From: Croceicoccus gelatinilyticus
Lineage (GTDB): Bacteria; Pseudomonadota; Alphaproteobacteria; Sphingomonadales; Sphingomonadaceae
NCBI RefSeq assembly: GCF_018398395.1
Contig: NZ_JAHCBF010000004.1
Location: 62,001-126,000 of the forward strand
Direction: 5' to 3'
DNA: 64,000 bases
Below, piece after piece: positions 17,783-26,606 of this stretch (position 1 is its first letter; each line of letters opens with the position of its first letter). The position numbers were made by a program, and so were the translations under genes. The notes beneath the pieces are model-generated. The model was not told where the DNA came from and did no database searches. It worked only from the letters and a program-made list of their open reading frames with translations.

Positions 17783-19761
17783 TCCGCAGGCTCCGGCATG
17801 GCGTCGCCCAACGGATTGTCTTCACGCCGCTCGGCAATGCGGCGGACCTGATGCGCCTTGCGAATGTCGCCGAGCACGCGGCCAAGCAGCGCCAGCGCGC
17901 CGCCCAAAGCCACGATAAGTCCGCCGAACCAGATCAGCGGCACAAACGGTTTCCACCACAGGCGAAGCTGCCAACGTCCGTCGCCCCCCTCTTCGCCGAC
18001 GACCGCGTAAAGCTGACCGTTCCAGCGCGTCGACAGGGCAGACTCGCTCGTCGTCATGGGGGGCTGAGTAAAGTTGCGCGATTGCGGGTGAAGGCTGACC
18101 GGATGACCGCCCTTGTAACGCGCGATCATGTTCGCCTCGATCGCGGTCCAGTTGGGGCCTGCAACCGGTTCGATACCCGCCAGTTCGATCGACCATGGAC
18201 CGACTTCGACGGTATCGCCAATCTCTGCCGCGACCAGCTTTTCGGTCGAGAACGCACTCTCGCTCGCCATGCCGAACAGCGCGACGGCAAGGCCGAAGTG
18301 GCCGACGACCATGCCCCAAGTCGCCAGCGGCGTGCGCAGCAGGTTGCGACCCAGAAGCGGCAGCAGGCTGGCGATGCCGAGCCCGATGGACAGAGCAAGG
18401 CCGAGAAGCGGCAAGATGCCGATACCCGGTGCCAACACCACGGCGCCGACGATCACGCCTACGGTCAGTACGGCAGGCAGGATCAGTGCCTTGGCAATGC
18501 GGTCGAAGCTGTCGCGCCGCCAGCGCAGCAGCGGTCCAACCGCCATGACCACGATCATCGGGATCGCGAAGAAAGCGCCCACCGGATTAAAATAGGGCGG
18601 GCCGACCGAGACCTTGGTGTCGAACGCCTCGGTCAGCAGCGGGTAGAGGGTGCCGAGAAGGACGATGCCGAGGATGGCGGAGAGCGCCACGTTATTGAAG
18701 ACCAACCCGGCTTCGCGGCTGACAAGGCTGAACTGCTTGCCCTCGTTCACGGTGCTGGCGCGCGCGCCGAACAGGGCTAGCGCCCCGCCGATATAGATAG
18801 CGAGCAGAGCAAGGATGAAACTGCCGCGTTCGGGATCGACCGCGAAGGCATGAACAGAGGTAAGGATGCCCGAACGCACGAGGAACGTGCCGACCATCGA
18901 CATGGAAAACGCCACGACGCCCAGCATGATCGTCCATGTCCGCAGCGCATCGCGCGAGGCGAGTACCGAGGCCGAATGCAGCAGCGCGGTCGCGGCCAGC
19001 CACGGCATGAGCGAGGCGTTCTCGACCGGGTCCCAGAACCACCAGCCGCCCCAGCCCAGCTCGTAATAGGCCCAGTAGGACCCTGCGGTGATGCCGATGG
19101 TGAGGAAGATCCAGCTGCCCAATACCCACGGCCGCATGGCGCGGGCAAAGGCAGGGCCAACCTCGCGGGTCAGCAGCGCGCCGACCGCGAACGAAAATGC
19201 GACCGACAGGCCGACATAGCCGATGTAGAGCGTGGGCGGATGGAACGCGAGGCCGATGTCCTGCAGCAACGGGTTGAGACCGTTACCTTCGGGCACCGGG
19301 GTCGGCAGACGTTCGAACGGGTTCGAGGAGAACAGCAGGAAGGCATAGAAGCCGAGGCTTACGAATGCCTGTGCCGCCAGCGTCGCGATCATCGTGCGTT
19401 CGGGCAACCGGCGCTCCACCAGCGCGACGAGTGAGCCCGACAGCGCCATGACCGTGACCCACAGCAGCATCGAGCCTTCGTGATTGCCCCATGTGCCCGC
19501 TAGCTTGAAGATGAATGGCTTGGCGCTGTGTGAATTGCTGGCCACCAAGAGCACCGACAGGTCGGTGCGGATGAACAGCCACATCAGCATCAGGAACGAG
19601 AGCGCGACGAGCGGCCCCTGCATGATCGCGGCGGGGCGGACGACATCGCCCAGCTCCGCCTCGCTCTGTCCCGCAACCAGCGTCATGACGCTGGCGAAAA
19701 GCTGCAAGAGGGCGAGCGCTGCGGCGAACCACAGGAGCGCGAGGCCGGCTTCCGCGATCAT
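17779..19761 (-). CDS. ccmF: Haem lyase subunit CcmF
   Basis: Large inner membrane protein that attaches haem to apocytochrome c. The 660-residue protein has many hydrophobic segments and the tryptophan-rich haem-binding WWD region WGGWWFWDPVENASLMPWL (about 232-250). Its start overlaps ccmE (ATGA) and its stop overlaps ccmG (GTGA). Confidence 0.96.
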   Translation of the reverse strand: MIAEAGLALLWFAAALALLQLFASVMTLVAGQSEAELGDVVRPAAIMQGPLVALSFLMLMWLFIRTDLSVLLVASNSHSAKPFIFKLAGTWGNHEGSMLLWVTVMALSGSLVALVERRLPERTMIATLAAQAFVSLGFYAFLLFSSNPFERLPTPVPEGNGLNPLLQDIGLAFHPPTLYIGYVGLSVAFSFAVGALLTREVGPAFARAMRPWVLGSWIFLTIGITAGSYWAYYELGWGGWWFWDPVENASLMPWLAATALLHSASVLASRDALRTWTIMLGVVAFSMSMVGTFLVRSGILTSVHAFAVDPERGSFILALLAIYIGGALALFGARASTVNEGKQFSLVSREAGLVFNNVALSAILGIVLLGTLYPLLTEAFDTKVSVGPPYFNPVGAFFAIPMIVVMAVGPLLRWRRDSFDRIAKALILPAVLTVGVIVGAVVLAPGIGILPLLGLALSIGLGIASLLPLLGRNLLRTPLATWGMVVGHFGLAVALFGMASESAFSTEKLVAAEIGDTVEVGPWSIELAGIEPVAGPNWTAIEANMIARYKGGHPVSLHPQSRNFTQPPMTTSESALSTRWNGQLYAVVGEEGGDGRWQLRLWWKPFVPLIWFGGLIVALGGALALLGRVLGDIRKAHQVRRIAERREDNPLGDAMPEPAE

Positions 19762-20222
19762 TTCGCGGTCGTTTCCGCGACGACGGCCTTGGCCTGCGCC
19801 TCGCTCATATCTTCGAGTTCGCGCGGCATGTAATTCTCGTCATGCTTGGCCAGCAGGCTGTCGGCCACGAAAGTCCCGTCGGCGGCAAGGCGGCCATCGG
19901 CCACGACGCCCGAGCCTTCGACGAACAGGTCGGGTGTGATGCCGGTGTAGCGCACGGGCACGGTCGCCTCTCCGTCCCCGACGACGAATGTGACGGTCAC
20001 CCCGTCGGCCAGCGTCTGGATCGAGCCTTCCTGCACCATGCCGCCAAGGCGCACCGCGCGGCCTGGTTCGGGCGGATCGGATGCGATATCGCTCGGCACG
20101 TAAAAATAGCTCGCCTGACCGCGCAGGCCCCAAATGGCGAGCAGCGCCGCGCCGATCAGCACGACGAGCGCGAGGATGACCAGCACGAGGCGCTGGTGCT
20201 TGGGCTTCAAGGCTGTGCTCAT
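19758..20222 (-). CDS. ccmE: Periplasmic haem chaperone CcmE
   Basis: Covalently binds haem in the periplasm and passes it to CcmF. The 154-residue protein has an N-terminal anchor (about 11-31), an OB-fold core and the haem-binding His (H127) in KHDENYMP. Overlaps ccmD and ccmF by four bases each. Confidence 0.95.
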   Translation of the reverse strand: MSTALKPKHQRLVLVILALVVLIGAALLAIWGLRGQASYFYVPSDIASDPPEPGRAVRLGGMVQEGSIQTLADGVTVTFVVGDGEATVPVRYTGITPDLFVEGSGVVADGRLAADGTFVADSLLAKHDENYMPRELEDMSEAQAKAVVAETTAK

Positions 20223-20362
20223 TTGCGTCCCTTGGCTGCGTCCCTACGGGCCTCTGCCCGGCGCATGGAGAGCCAGCTCCACACCACCATTGCCAGCGTG
20301 CCGCCGATGCCGATCGAATAGGCCGCGATCACGAATGGCCAGTGGTCGAGACCTTCGTTCAT
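20219..20362 (-). CDS. ccmD: Haem exporter small subunit CcmD
   Basis: A 47-residue single-span membrane protein, MNEGLDHWPFVIAAYSIG at the start and a basic RRAEARRDAAKGRK end, fitting CcmD, which releases holo-CcmE from the CcmABC complex. It exactly bridges ccmC and ccmE with ATGA overlaps at both ends. Confidence 0.88.
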   Translation of the reverse strand: MNEGLDHWPFVIAAYSIGIGGTLAMVVWSWLSMRRAEARRDAAKGRK

Positions 20363-21117
20363 GCCGTGGCTCCTTCCACCGATGCCAGCGCCTCACTAGC
20401 CATGGCGCGGCGGCGCAGGCGGGCTTCGGCCTGGAAATTGGCAAGGATCGCGCGCATCCGCGCCAGCACCACCCCGCCGAACAGCAGCGAGAAGCCCAGC
20501 GCGCAGATCAGCAGCGGCCACAGAAATGCCGGATCGATCGCCGACTTGCCCATCGTGATGCTCGCCGGCTGGTGCAGCGAGTTCCACCAGACGACCGAGC
20601 GGTTGATGATCGGCACGTTGATCGCGCCGACAAGGCCGAAGATCGCGGTCACACGGCTGCCCGCGCCGATACCATCCTTCTGCGCCGCACTGGCGAGCGC
20701 GAGGTAGGCAAAATAGAGAAACAGCAGGACCAGCATCGAGGTCAGCCGCCCATCCCAGACCCACCACGTCCCCCATGTCGGGCGGCCCCAGATCGAACCG
20801 GTGGCAAGACAGATCGCGGTAAAGACAGCGCCCGGAAGCGCAGCGGCGCGGGCCGCGATGGTCGCCAGCGGGTGCCGCCATACGAGTTCGACCAGCGAGG
20901 CGATCGCGATCGTCGTCCAGCCGCCCATGCCGAGCCATGCGCTGGGCACATGAATGTAGAGAATGCGCACCGTCTCGCCCATGAGGCGGTCCGCCGGTGC
21001 GTAGAACAGCCCCCAGGCGAGCGCGCCCGCGACAAGCACGAGCCCGGACACCAGCAGAAGCGGGGTCATCCAGCGCGCTAGGCGCAGGAAACGGGCGGGA
21101 TTGGCGAAACCGTGCAT
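20359..21117 (-). CDS. ccmC: Haem handling membrane protein CcmC
   Basis: Inner membrane protein that loads haem onto CcmE. The 252-residue protein has six hydrophobic segments and the WWD signature WGRPTWGTWWVWDGRLTSML (about 120-139). It is the first gene of this operon; ccmA and ccmB, which encode the associated ABC transporter, are not in the window. Confidence 0.95.
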   Translation of the reverse strand: MHGFANPARFLRLARWMTPLLLVSGLVLVAGALAWGLFYAPADRLMGETVRILYIHVPSAWLGMGGWTTIAIASLVELVWRHPLATIAARAAALPGAVFTAICLATGSIWGRPTWGTWWVWDGRLTSMLVLLFLYFAYLALASAAQKDGIGAGSRVTAIFGLVGAINVPIINRSVVWWNSLHQPASITMGKSAIDPAFLWPLLICALGFSLLFGGVVLARMRAILANFQAEARLRRRAMASEALASVEGATA

Positions 21118-21225
21118 AGTCTTTGGCTTTCGCGCACCGCTTTGGCAGCGGCGGCGGCTTGCTTCAAGAGCAAGACTCGCCGCGCTTGTCCTAATGGACG
21201 AGATTTCGTCGCAAAATGCGCGGGA

Positions 21226-22284
21226 TCAGCGCCCGATCGCCTTGCGCGCCATGGCATCCGCGACCCGGTTGGAGGCAACGCCGGTGGCATCGCTTTCCTG
21301 CCAGATCTGTTCGAGCCGGCCCGGGATCTGTGCGATGCGGGCGTTCACTTCGTCGAACGTCGCGGGCACCGACCCGTCGCGCGACAGGTATTCGACCGCG
21401 ACCGAGATGATTCCACCTGCGTTGATGACGTAGTCGGGCGCGAAGAGAATGCCGCGCTTGGCCAGAAGATCGCCTTCGTCGGCGGTGGCAAGCTGGTTGT
21501 TCGCCCCGCCGGCAACGATCAGGCAGTCGAGCGCCGCGATGCTTTCCGGCGTCAGGACCGCGCCAAGCGCGTTGGGGCTGAAGACGTCGCAAGGGACAGT
21601 CATGATCTCGTCGGCCGCAACGCTGGTGCCGCCCAGTTCCGCGGCAAGCTGTGCCGCGCGTTCCGCGTTCACATCGGCCAGCGTCAGCTTCGCGCCTTCC
21701 TTGGCGAGGTGGCGGGCAAGGCCCGAACCGACGCTGCCCACGCCCTGCAGCGCAACGTGCACGCCTGCAACGCTGTCCTTGCCGAGCTTGTGCTTCACCG
21801 CCTGCTTTACGCCGAGGAAAATGCCGTGCGAGGTAAACGGGCCGGGGTCCGAGCCGACAGCGGGCTCATCGCCCTTGGCCGGCAGGCCGGTCACGAAATT
21901 GGTGCGGCGGTTGACGAGCGCCATGTCCGCTTCGGTAATGCCGACGTCTTCTGCCGTGACGTACTGACCGCCCAGCTGCTCAATGGCATCGCCGAAAGCG
22001 AGCATCATCTCGTCAGTCTTGGTGCGGTTCTCGTCGGCGAGGATGACGGCCTTGCCGCCGCCCATGGGAAGCCCGGCCAGCGCGTTCTTGTAACTCATCC
22101 CCTGCGACAGGCGCAGCGCGTCAGTCAGCGCGGCCTTCGTGTCGGCATAGTGCCAGAACCGGGTGCCGCCGGCCGAAGGGCCGAGGTGGGTCGAGTGGGT
22201 CGCGATAATGGCGCGAAGCCCGCTCTTGCGGTCATGGACAAGGGTGATCTTTTCGTGATCGTCGAACGCCGGGTTATTCCACAT
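21226..22284 (-). CDS. Leucine/phenylalanine/valine dehydrogenase-type amino acid dehydrogenase
   Basis: NAD-dependent oxidative deaminase of the Glu/Leu/Phe/Val dehydrogenase superfamily. The 352-residue protein has the GPSAGGTRFWHY substrate loop (about 35-46), the catalytic-Lys block MSYKNALAGLPMGGGKAVI (about 63-81) and a Rossmann motif LQGVGSVGSGLA (about 179-190). Its exact amino acid preference cannot be read from sequence; leucine dehydrogenase is the nearest call. Monocistronic, just downstream of tRNA-His on the same strand. Confidence 0.85.
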   Translation of the reverse strand: MWNNPAFDDHEKITLVHDRKSGLRAIIATHSTHLGPSAGGTRFWHYADTKAALTDALRLSQGMSYKNALAGLPMGGGKAVILADENRTKTDEMMLAFGDAIEQLGGQYVTAEDVGITEADMALVNRRTNFVTGLPAKGDEPAVGSDPGPFTSHGIFLGVKQAVKHKLGKDSVAGVHVALQGVGSVGSGLARHLAKEGAKLTLADVNAERAAQLAAELGGTSVAADEIMTVPCDVFSPNALGAVLTPESIAALDCLIVAGGANNQLATADEGDLLAKRGILFAPDYVINAGGIISVAVEYLSRDGSVPATFDEVNARIAQIPGRLEQIWQESDATGVASNRVADAMARKAIGR

Positions 22285-22354
22285 GCGAGTGTTCGCCGCC
22301 TCTTCGTACGGGAACGGATGATGTGGATTTCACCCCCGTTCCGGCAGTGAAGAC

Positions 22355-22431
22355 TGGGGCGACCGAGGGGTCTCGAACCCCCGACCTCCGGTACCACAAA
22401 CCGGCGCTCTAACCAACTGAGCTACGGTCGC
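22355..22431 (-). tRNA. tRNA-His (anticodon GTG)
   Basis: Cloverleaf on the minus strand: acceptor GCGACCG pairs with CGGTCGC, D-arm GCTCAGTTGGTTAGAGC, anticodon stem CCGGT/ACCGG with loop TTGTGGT giving anticodon GTG, T-arm GGGGGTTCGAGACCCC. An encoded G at 22432 is positioned as the His-specific G-1 opposite C73, and CCA is encoded at the 3' end (22355-22357). Confidence 0.97.
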
Positions 22432-22600
22432 CACGAGCCTTGAAACGCCCGCCGGATGGCGAGCGGAAGAGGCCTGTTTTCACTGCTGCACGTTCGCGTC
22501 AAGCGCTATCGGCGGCGGGCTGCGCCTGTTGCACAAGCCGTTCGAGAAGGGAAGCAAAAAACGTATGATCGAACGCGAAACGCAATAAAATTACGCAGGC

Positions 22601-23599
22601 CTAATTTGCCTCGCCCCAGCTTCGCGCAACTACGCGCGACGGTTCGAGCCCCGCGTCGATAATTGCACGTTCTTCGAGCACTATCGAATCGACCCGGACA
22701 ACGAATCGCGCCTCGAACCAGCGCGAGGTCACGGCAAGCTGGCGAAGCTGCACCGGACCGAACGGCGCGCCCGCATTGGCGAGCGGTCCGACTGCTTGGT
22801 TGACCGTGCCCCAGCCGGTGGCGGGCCGCTGTTCGAGAAGCGCGCGAACCTGTTCCACGCCAAGCGTTCCGGGCGTCAGCGCCGCGACAAGGCGGGCCTG
22901 ATCGGAACGCAGGGTATTGAGGTTGATCTTTGCACCTTCCCCGCCCGGCAAGGCGCAGAGCCACGGGCGTAGGCGCTGGTAGATCGGTTCTTCCATGCCG
23001 CGCACCGCACGCAGTTCCGACAGGTCCACGATACGGCGGCCCGCGGTGCGATAGGGGACGGCAAGCTGCTGATAATAGGCGTCTTCGGCCCCATTCACTT
23101 GCGGCTCCTGGTCCGCGTCGATCCAGTCGGCGACCGAATCGGAAATGACCACGGCGGCGTCGGGCGGCACTTCGAGGCTGTCCATGAGCCGGCGAAACTG
23201 TTCGAGCGCGGTGAGGTTGAGGCGCGTGCGCTCCCCCTCTCCGGAAACCAGCGAGTTCACGTTGAAGCAGTTGCCCGCATCGCGCACGCGTACCGTCACC
23301 ATGCCGCGTGCCAGCGGCAGCGGCGTTTCGCGGTCGAGCATTCCGCCGGGATCAATCGTGCGGCTGCGGTCGATGGCGACAAGCTGGCCCAGCCGCGAAG
23401 CGACGATCGATTCCGCGCTGAAGGCATAGAGCCGCGCCTGCGCCATAGCCTGCGAATTGACCGCAAGCCGCGTGGCAAGGTTCAACCGTTCGAGCATGAC
23501 CGCCGCGATCACCGCCATGACCGCGACAAGCAGCAGGACCGAGAGCAGCGCCGCCCCGCGCTCTTTCGCGCGCATCCAGCGATTGAGCCCCCGCCTCAC
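22601..23599 (-). CDS. gspK: Type II secretion minor pseudopilin GspK
   Basis: Largest minor pseudopilin at the tip of the T2SS pseudopilus. The 332-residue protein has a basic N-terminus and the prepilin-like hydrophobic segment ERGAALLSVLLLVAVMAVIA (about 13-32), then the GspK globular part with VNSLVSGEGE, SDSVADWIDAD and a helix-hairpin-type NLNTLRSDQARLVAALTPG. A GTG at 23599 overlaps the gspJ stop (GTGA); an ATG at 23575 is the alternative. Confidence 0.88.
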   Translation of the reverse strand: MRRGLNRWMRAKERGAALLSVLLLVAVMAVIAAVMLERLNLATRLAVNSQAMAQARLYAFSAESIVASRLGQLVAIDRSRTIDPGGMLDRETPLPLARGMVTVRVRDAGNCFNVNSLVSGEGERTRLNLTALEQFRRLMDSLEVPPDAAVVISDSVADWIDADQEPQVNGAEDAYYQQLAVPYRTAGRRIVDLSELRAVRGMEEPIYQRLRPWLCALPGGEGAKINLNTLRSDQARLVAALTPGTLGVEQVRALLEQRPATGWGTVNQAVGPLANAGAPFGPVQLRQLAVTSRWFEARFVVRVDSIVLEERAIIDAGLEPSRVVARSWGEAN

Positions 23600-24180
23600 T
23601 GGTAGTTCGCCCCGACAAGGGCGACGACGCGCAAGGTCGTGCCGTCCTGTTGCGGCAGGAGCAGTTCGACCGCCGTCGGCAGGTCGGTCGCGCTTTCCGG
23701 CTCCCACCTGTCGAGCCAGTTGCCCTGCGGCGCGCGGAATCTCAGGCGCGGCACACCCGAGACGCGGGCCATTGGCGAGGCTTCTGGCGGCTGAGCACCA
23801 TCGGGGAACGGCAGGCCGATACGGACGAGCCGGTCACCATCGACACGCCAGCTGACCCGCTGGATTGAGGGGCGCGGTTCGCCAGCCGGATTGTCCCAGC
23901 CGCTGCGCGTGAGGTCGAGCAATGCGCCGCTGCGGCCCTGCTCCATCGCGGGCACGATCGCGCCGCCTTCCTCGCGCGCGGGGCGGGCGGCGGCTTGTGC
24001 GAGATCGGCGGTCCAGACCGCGAGGAAACGGCGCTGGTCGGCGATGCGTTCGGTGGCGTTGCGGCCCGAAATCTCGGCATCGACCGAAAAGCGCAACATG
24101 GCGAGCGCGCCGCCCGCGATCACCGCAAAGACGACGAGTGCGACGAGCATCTCTACAAGCGTGAAACCGTTGCGCTTCAC
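23596..24180 (-). CDS. gspJ: Type II secretion minor pseudopilin GspJ
   Basis: A 194-residue minor pseudopilin. It starts MKRNGFTLVEMLVALVVFAV, a classic prepilin peptidase site (G|FTLVE) plus hydrophobic helix, with the Glu at position +5. The GTG start overlaps the gspI stop (GTGA); longer in-frame readings upstream are gspI shadow. Part of the gspH-I-J-K run. Confidence 0.9.
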   Translation of the reverse strand: MKRNGFTLVEMLVALVVFAVIAGGALAMLRFSVDAEISGRNATERIADQRRFLAVWTADLAQAAARPAREEGGAIVPAMEQGRSGALLDLTRSGWDNPAGEPRPSIQRVSWRVDGDRLVRIGLPFPDGAQPPEASPMARVSGVPRLRFRAPQGNWLDRWEPESATDLPTAVELLLPQQDGTTLRVVALVGANYQ

Positions 24181-24560
24181 GACGGCGCGACCCGCAGGAA
24201 TTCGTACGTCACCGCACTCGATTCGCGACCCGGCGTTACCTCGCGCAAGGACAGGACGATGCGGATCGTGCCGGGAAATTCGGGCGGCGCTTCGACCATG
24301 CGCGACCACTGGAACTGGCGGCCCGCATTCTCGACCATGCCGTCCTCGTCGCCCAGTGCGGGCGGCAACGGGTCGGTCAGCCATTCGGCGGCGAGGTTCT
24401 GCGCCGTCACTTCGCGCAGAAGCCGCTGTTCAAGGTCTGCCGTGCGCGCGATCGAGGCGCCTTCCATCCGCATCAGCGTCAGGCCTGCGATCGCGAAGAT
24501 CGCCAGCGCGACGAGCAGCTCGATCAGGGTAAAGCCGTTTGCGCGCCGTTTCATGCTCAT
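24177..24560 (-). CDS. gspI: Type II secretion minor pseudopilin GspI
   Basis: A 127-residue minor pseudopilin with prepilin site RANGFTLIELLVALAIFAIA at residues 6-25 and the GspI-like TAQNLAAEWL segment in the middle. It overlaps gspH at an ATGA and gspJ at a GTGA, so the four genes are translationally coupled. Confidence 0.9.
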   Translation of the reverse strand: MSMKRRANGFTLIELLVALAIFAIAGLTLMRMEGASIARTADLEQRLLREVTAQNLAAEWLTDPLPPALGDEDGMVENAGRQFQWSRMVEAPPEFPGTIRIVLSLREVTPGRESSAVTYEFLRVAPS

Positions 24561-25015
24561 GTTCCGGAAACGGCGACCTCGCCGTTGCGGCGCACGGTTA
24601 CGACCATCGCATTGCCGTCATGTGACAGCGTGACGCGCAAGTCCTCGCTCGCAAGGCCGAGCGGGTCGAAGATCACGCGGCGATTGGCTGGCGCATTGTC
24701 GCCCTGCCCCGCGATGGCGGCCCGCGTGTCCTTACCCCAGTCGGTCGCGGTCAGCGACTTGCCGTCGAGCGGGGTCCAGCGCCCGTCGACGCGGCGTTCG
24801 AAATAATAGCCTGCCGGACCGACGACGGTTGAGACCGATGCGGAAGTCGAGATCGCCTCGTTCCGCGCGGCGATGGTGCGGGCAGCAAACTTTTCCGCCT
24901 CGCGCCGCAAGTCGCCTACGCCGCTGGGCATGGCAAGAACGGCGGCCCCTGCCATCAGCGCGATGACGAAAAGCACGACCATGAGCTCGACCAGCGAGAA
25001 ACCGTTGGGTTTCAT
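24557..25015 (-). CDS. gspH: Type II secretion minor pseudopilin GspH
   Basis: A 152-residue pseudopilin. It starts MKPNGFSLVELMVVLFVIAL, giving the short leader expected before the prepilin peptidase site G|FSLVE. An in-frame ATG at 25048 would give a 16-residue leader and is the alternative start; neither has a strong ribosome site. First gene of the gspHIJK run; gspL, gspM and the main T2SS genes are not adjacent. Confidence 0.85.
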   Translation of the reverse strand: MKPNGFSLVELMVVLFVIALMAGAAVLAMPSGVGDLRREAEKFAARTIAARNEAISTSASVSTVVGPAGYYFERRVDGRWTPLDGKSLTATDWGKDTRAAIAGQGDNAPANRRVIFDPLGLASEDLRVTLSHDGNAMVVTVRRNGEVAVSGT

Positions 25016-25126
25016 GCGGCTTGCAGGAACGGTTTGGCGGCGCGTCATGACGGGCCAAGCCTATGCGCCAGCCGCGATGCGCCTGCAAGCTTGGCGCGCG
25101 GGCGGGCATATCCTAGATGCTGGTGC

Positions 25127-25759
25127 ATGCAGGATTTCGGACAATCGGTCGCCGCCCACGTCAGCACCTGGCCCGGGATGCAGCGCGTCCCTTCCCCCAA
25201 GGTCGAGCTGTTCACCGTGCGCGACTTCGTGCCTGACGACATGCGTGCCGAGCTGATGGACCTGATCGACGCGAACCGCCGCCCATCGACCATCGCGGAC
25301 CCGAACGGCGACGACTATTTCCGGACCAGCGAGACTTGCGATCTGCCGCCTGCTGCCGACGTCGTGCGCCGCCTTCGCGACCTGTTCACGCAAGTGTCCG
25401 GCATCGACCTTGCCTACGCCGAACCCTCGCAGGGGCAGCGCTATGCCGTGGGGCAGGAGTTCAAGAACCACACCGATTATTTCGAGCCTTCGGGCGCGGA
25501 TTATCAAAAGTTCTGCGCAGTCGCCGGACAGCGCACCTGGACCTTCATGGTCTACCTCAACGAACCCGACGCGGGCGGCGCGACGCGGTTCAAGTCCGTG
25601 AACAAGACGTTCCAGCCCGATGCGGGACGGCTGGTGTGCTGGAACAACATGCGCCCCGACGGTCGCCCCAATCCAGCCACGCTCCATCACGGGATGAAGG
25701 TCCGCAAGGGAACCAAATACGTCATCACGCAGTGGTACCGTGAAAAGGAGTGGAAATGA
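25127..25759 (+). CDS. Prolyl-4-hydroxylase-type 2OG-Fe(II) oxygenase
   Basis: A 210-residue cytoplasmic oxygenase that uses 2-oxoglutarate, O2 and Fe(II). The metal triad is visible: NHTDYFEP (His and Asp) and the distal His in LHHGMKV, followed by a basic KGTKYVI for 2-oxoglutarate; the jelly-roll core WTFMVYLNEPDAGGATRF lies between. The hydroxylated target is unknown. Its stop overlaps the following GNAT gene (ATGA). Confidence 0.85.
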   Translation: MQDFGQSVAAHVSTWPGMQRVPSPKVELFTVRDFVPDDMRAELMDLIDANRRPSTIADPNGDDYFRTSETCDLPPAADVVRRLRDLFTQVSGIDLAYAEPSQGQRYAVGQEFKNHTDYFEPSGADYQKFCAVAGQRTWTFMVYLNEPDAGGATRFKSVNKTFQPDAGRLVCWNNMRPDGRPNPATLHHGMKVRKGTKYVITQWYREKEWK

Positions 25760-26304
25760 GAAACCCGGGAAAACCGGTCCTTCACGGAGAGAGGATCACA
25801 CTAAGAGCCGTCACGGCCGATGATGCGGAGGCAATGTTCGCAGGGCTGGAGGACGAGGAATCGAACCGACTTACTGGCACGCACGAGATTTTCACCGCGA
25901 AGCGCGTCGAAAAGCACTGCGCGATGGTCGCGGCAGCCGAAGACCGCTGGGACTATGCGATCGAGGTCGATGGAAAGATGGTCGGCGAAGTCGTCTTGAA
26001 CGAGATCGACTGGGACAATTGTTCGGCCAATATCCGCATCGTTATCTGGGAGCCTTCGGCCCGCAATACCGGCCTTGGCACAGAGGCGATGCGCCTGATG
26101 ACAAAGTTCGGGATCGAGGAAGTCGACCTGCACCGCATCGAGCTTGGCGTCTATGCCTTCAATCCGCGCGCAATCCGCGCTTACGAAAAGGTCGGCTACA
26201 CGCTGGAAGGCACGCGCCGCGATGCCCTTTACTGGGAAGGCGAGTGGATCGACAGCTACACTATGGCCGTGCTCGCCCCCGAGTGGGAGGCGAGCGCAAC
26301 CTGA
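25756..26304 (+). CDS. GNAT N-acetyltransferase (RimJ/RimL-like)
   Basis: A 182-residue acetyl-CoA-dependent acetyltransferase. Motif A-like RNTGLGTEAMRLMTKF (about 97-112) and the typical C-terminal block NPRAIRAYEKVGYTLEGTRRDALY are present. The ATG at 25756 has AAGGAG five bases upstream; a GTG two codons earlier is less likely. Coupled to the 2OG oxygenase, it ends 3 bases from the convergent catabolic island. Confidence 0.85.
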   Translation: MRNPGKPVLHGERITLRAVTADDAEAMFAGLEDEESNRLTGTHEIFTAKRVEKHCAMVAAAEDRWDYAIEVDGKMVGEVVLNEIDWDNCSANIRIVIWEPSARNTGLGTEAMRLMTKFGIEEVDLHRIELGVYAFNPRAIRAYEKVGYTLEGTRRDALYWEGEWIDSYTMAVLAPEWEASAT

Positions 26305-26307
26305 TCG

Positions 26308-26604
26308 TCAACCGAGCGAGCGGAAGAAGCTGAGCTGCATGTCTTCCGACAGGCATTCGAGGATCGGCGGAACCAGCCGGTCGTGGAAGTCGATCGCCAT
26401 GTGCTTTTCGAAGGCCGCATCGTCCTTGAACGTGGCGACGACATTGAACGTGTCGGGATCGTCGTCCGATTGCAGGAACTCATAGACCTGCGCATCGGGC
26501 TCATGCTGAAAGACGAGGCCTTTGAGTTCGGCCTGGAGCGCGATCATTTCTTCGCGCTTTTCGGGCTTCGTCTTCAGGACGGCGATAAAGCTTTTCGCGG
26601 ACAT
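26308..26604 (-). CDS. Antibiotic-biosynthesis-monooxygenase (ABM) domain protein
   Basis: A 98-residue dimeric alpha/beta-barrel protein of the ABM family. Visible pattern: FIAVLKTKPEKREEMIALQAEL, then FQHEPDAQVYEFLQ and FKDDAAFEKHM. Such proteins are cofactor-free monooxygenases or binding proteins acting on aromatic or quinoid compounds. It overlaps the preceding ABM gene stop region by less than a codon gap and is last in the five-gene SnoaL/ABM operon. Confidence 0.75.
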   Translation of the reverse strand: MSAKSFIAVLKTKPEKREEMIALQAELKGLVFQHEPDAQVYEFLQSDDDPDTFNVVATFKDDAAFEKHMAIDFHDRLVPPILECLSEDMQLSFFRSLG

Positions 26605-26606
26605 CC

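Noticed and set aside
22321-22354. Possible hairpin GGAACGG / CCGTTCC downstream of tRNA-His
   Set aside because: Loop is about 20 bases and no T-run follows; too weak to call a terminator.
22355-26304. tRNA-His as an integration site for the catabolic island
   Set aside because: No integrase, no duplicated tRNA 3' end and about 4 kb of core T2SS genes lie between the tRNA and the island.
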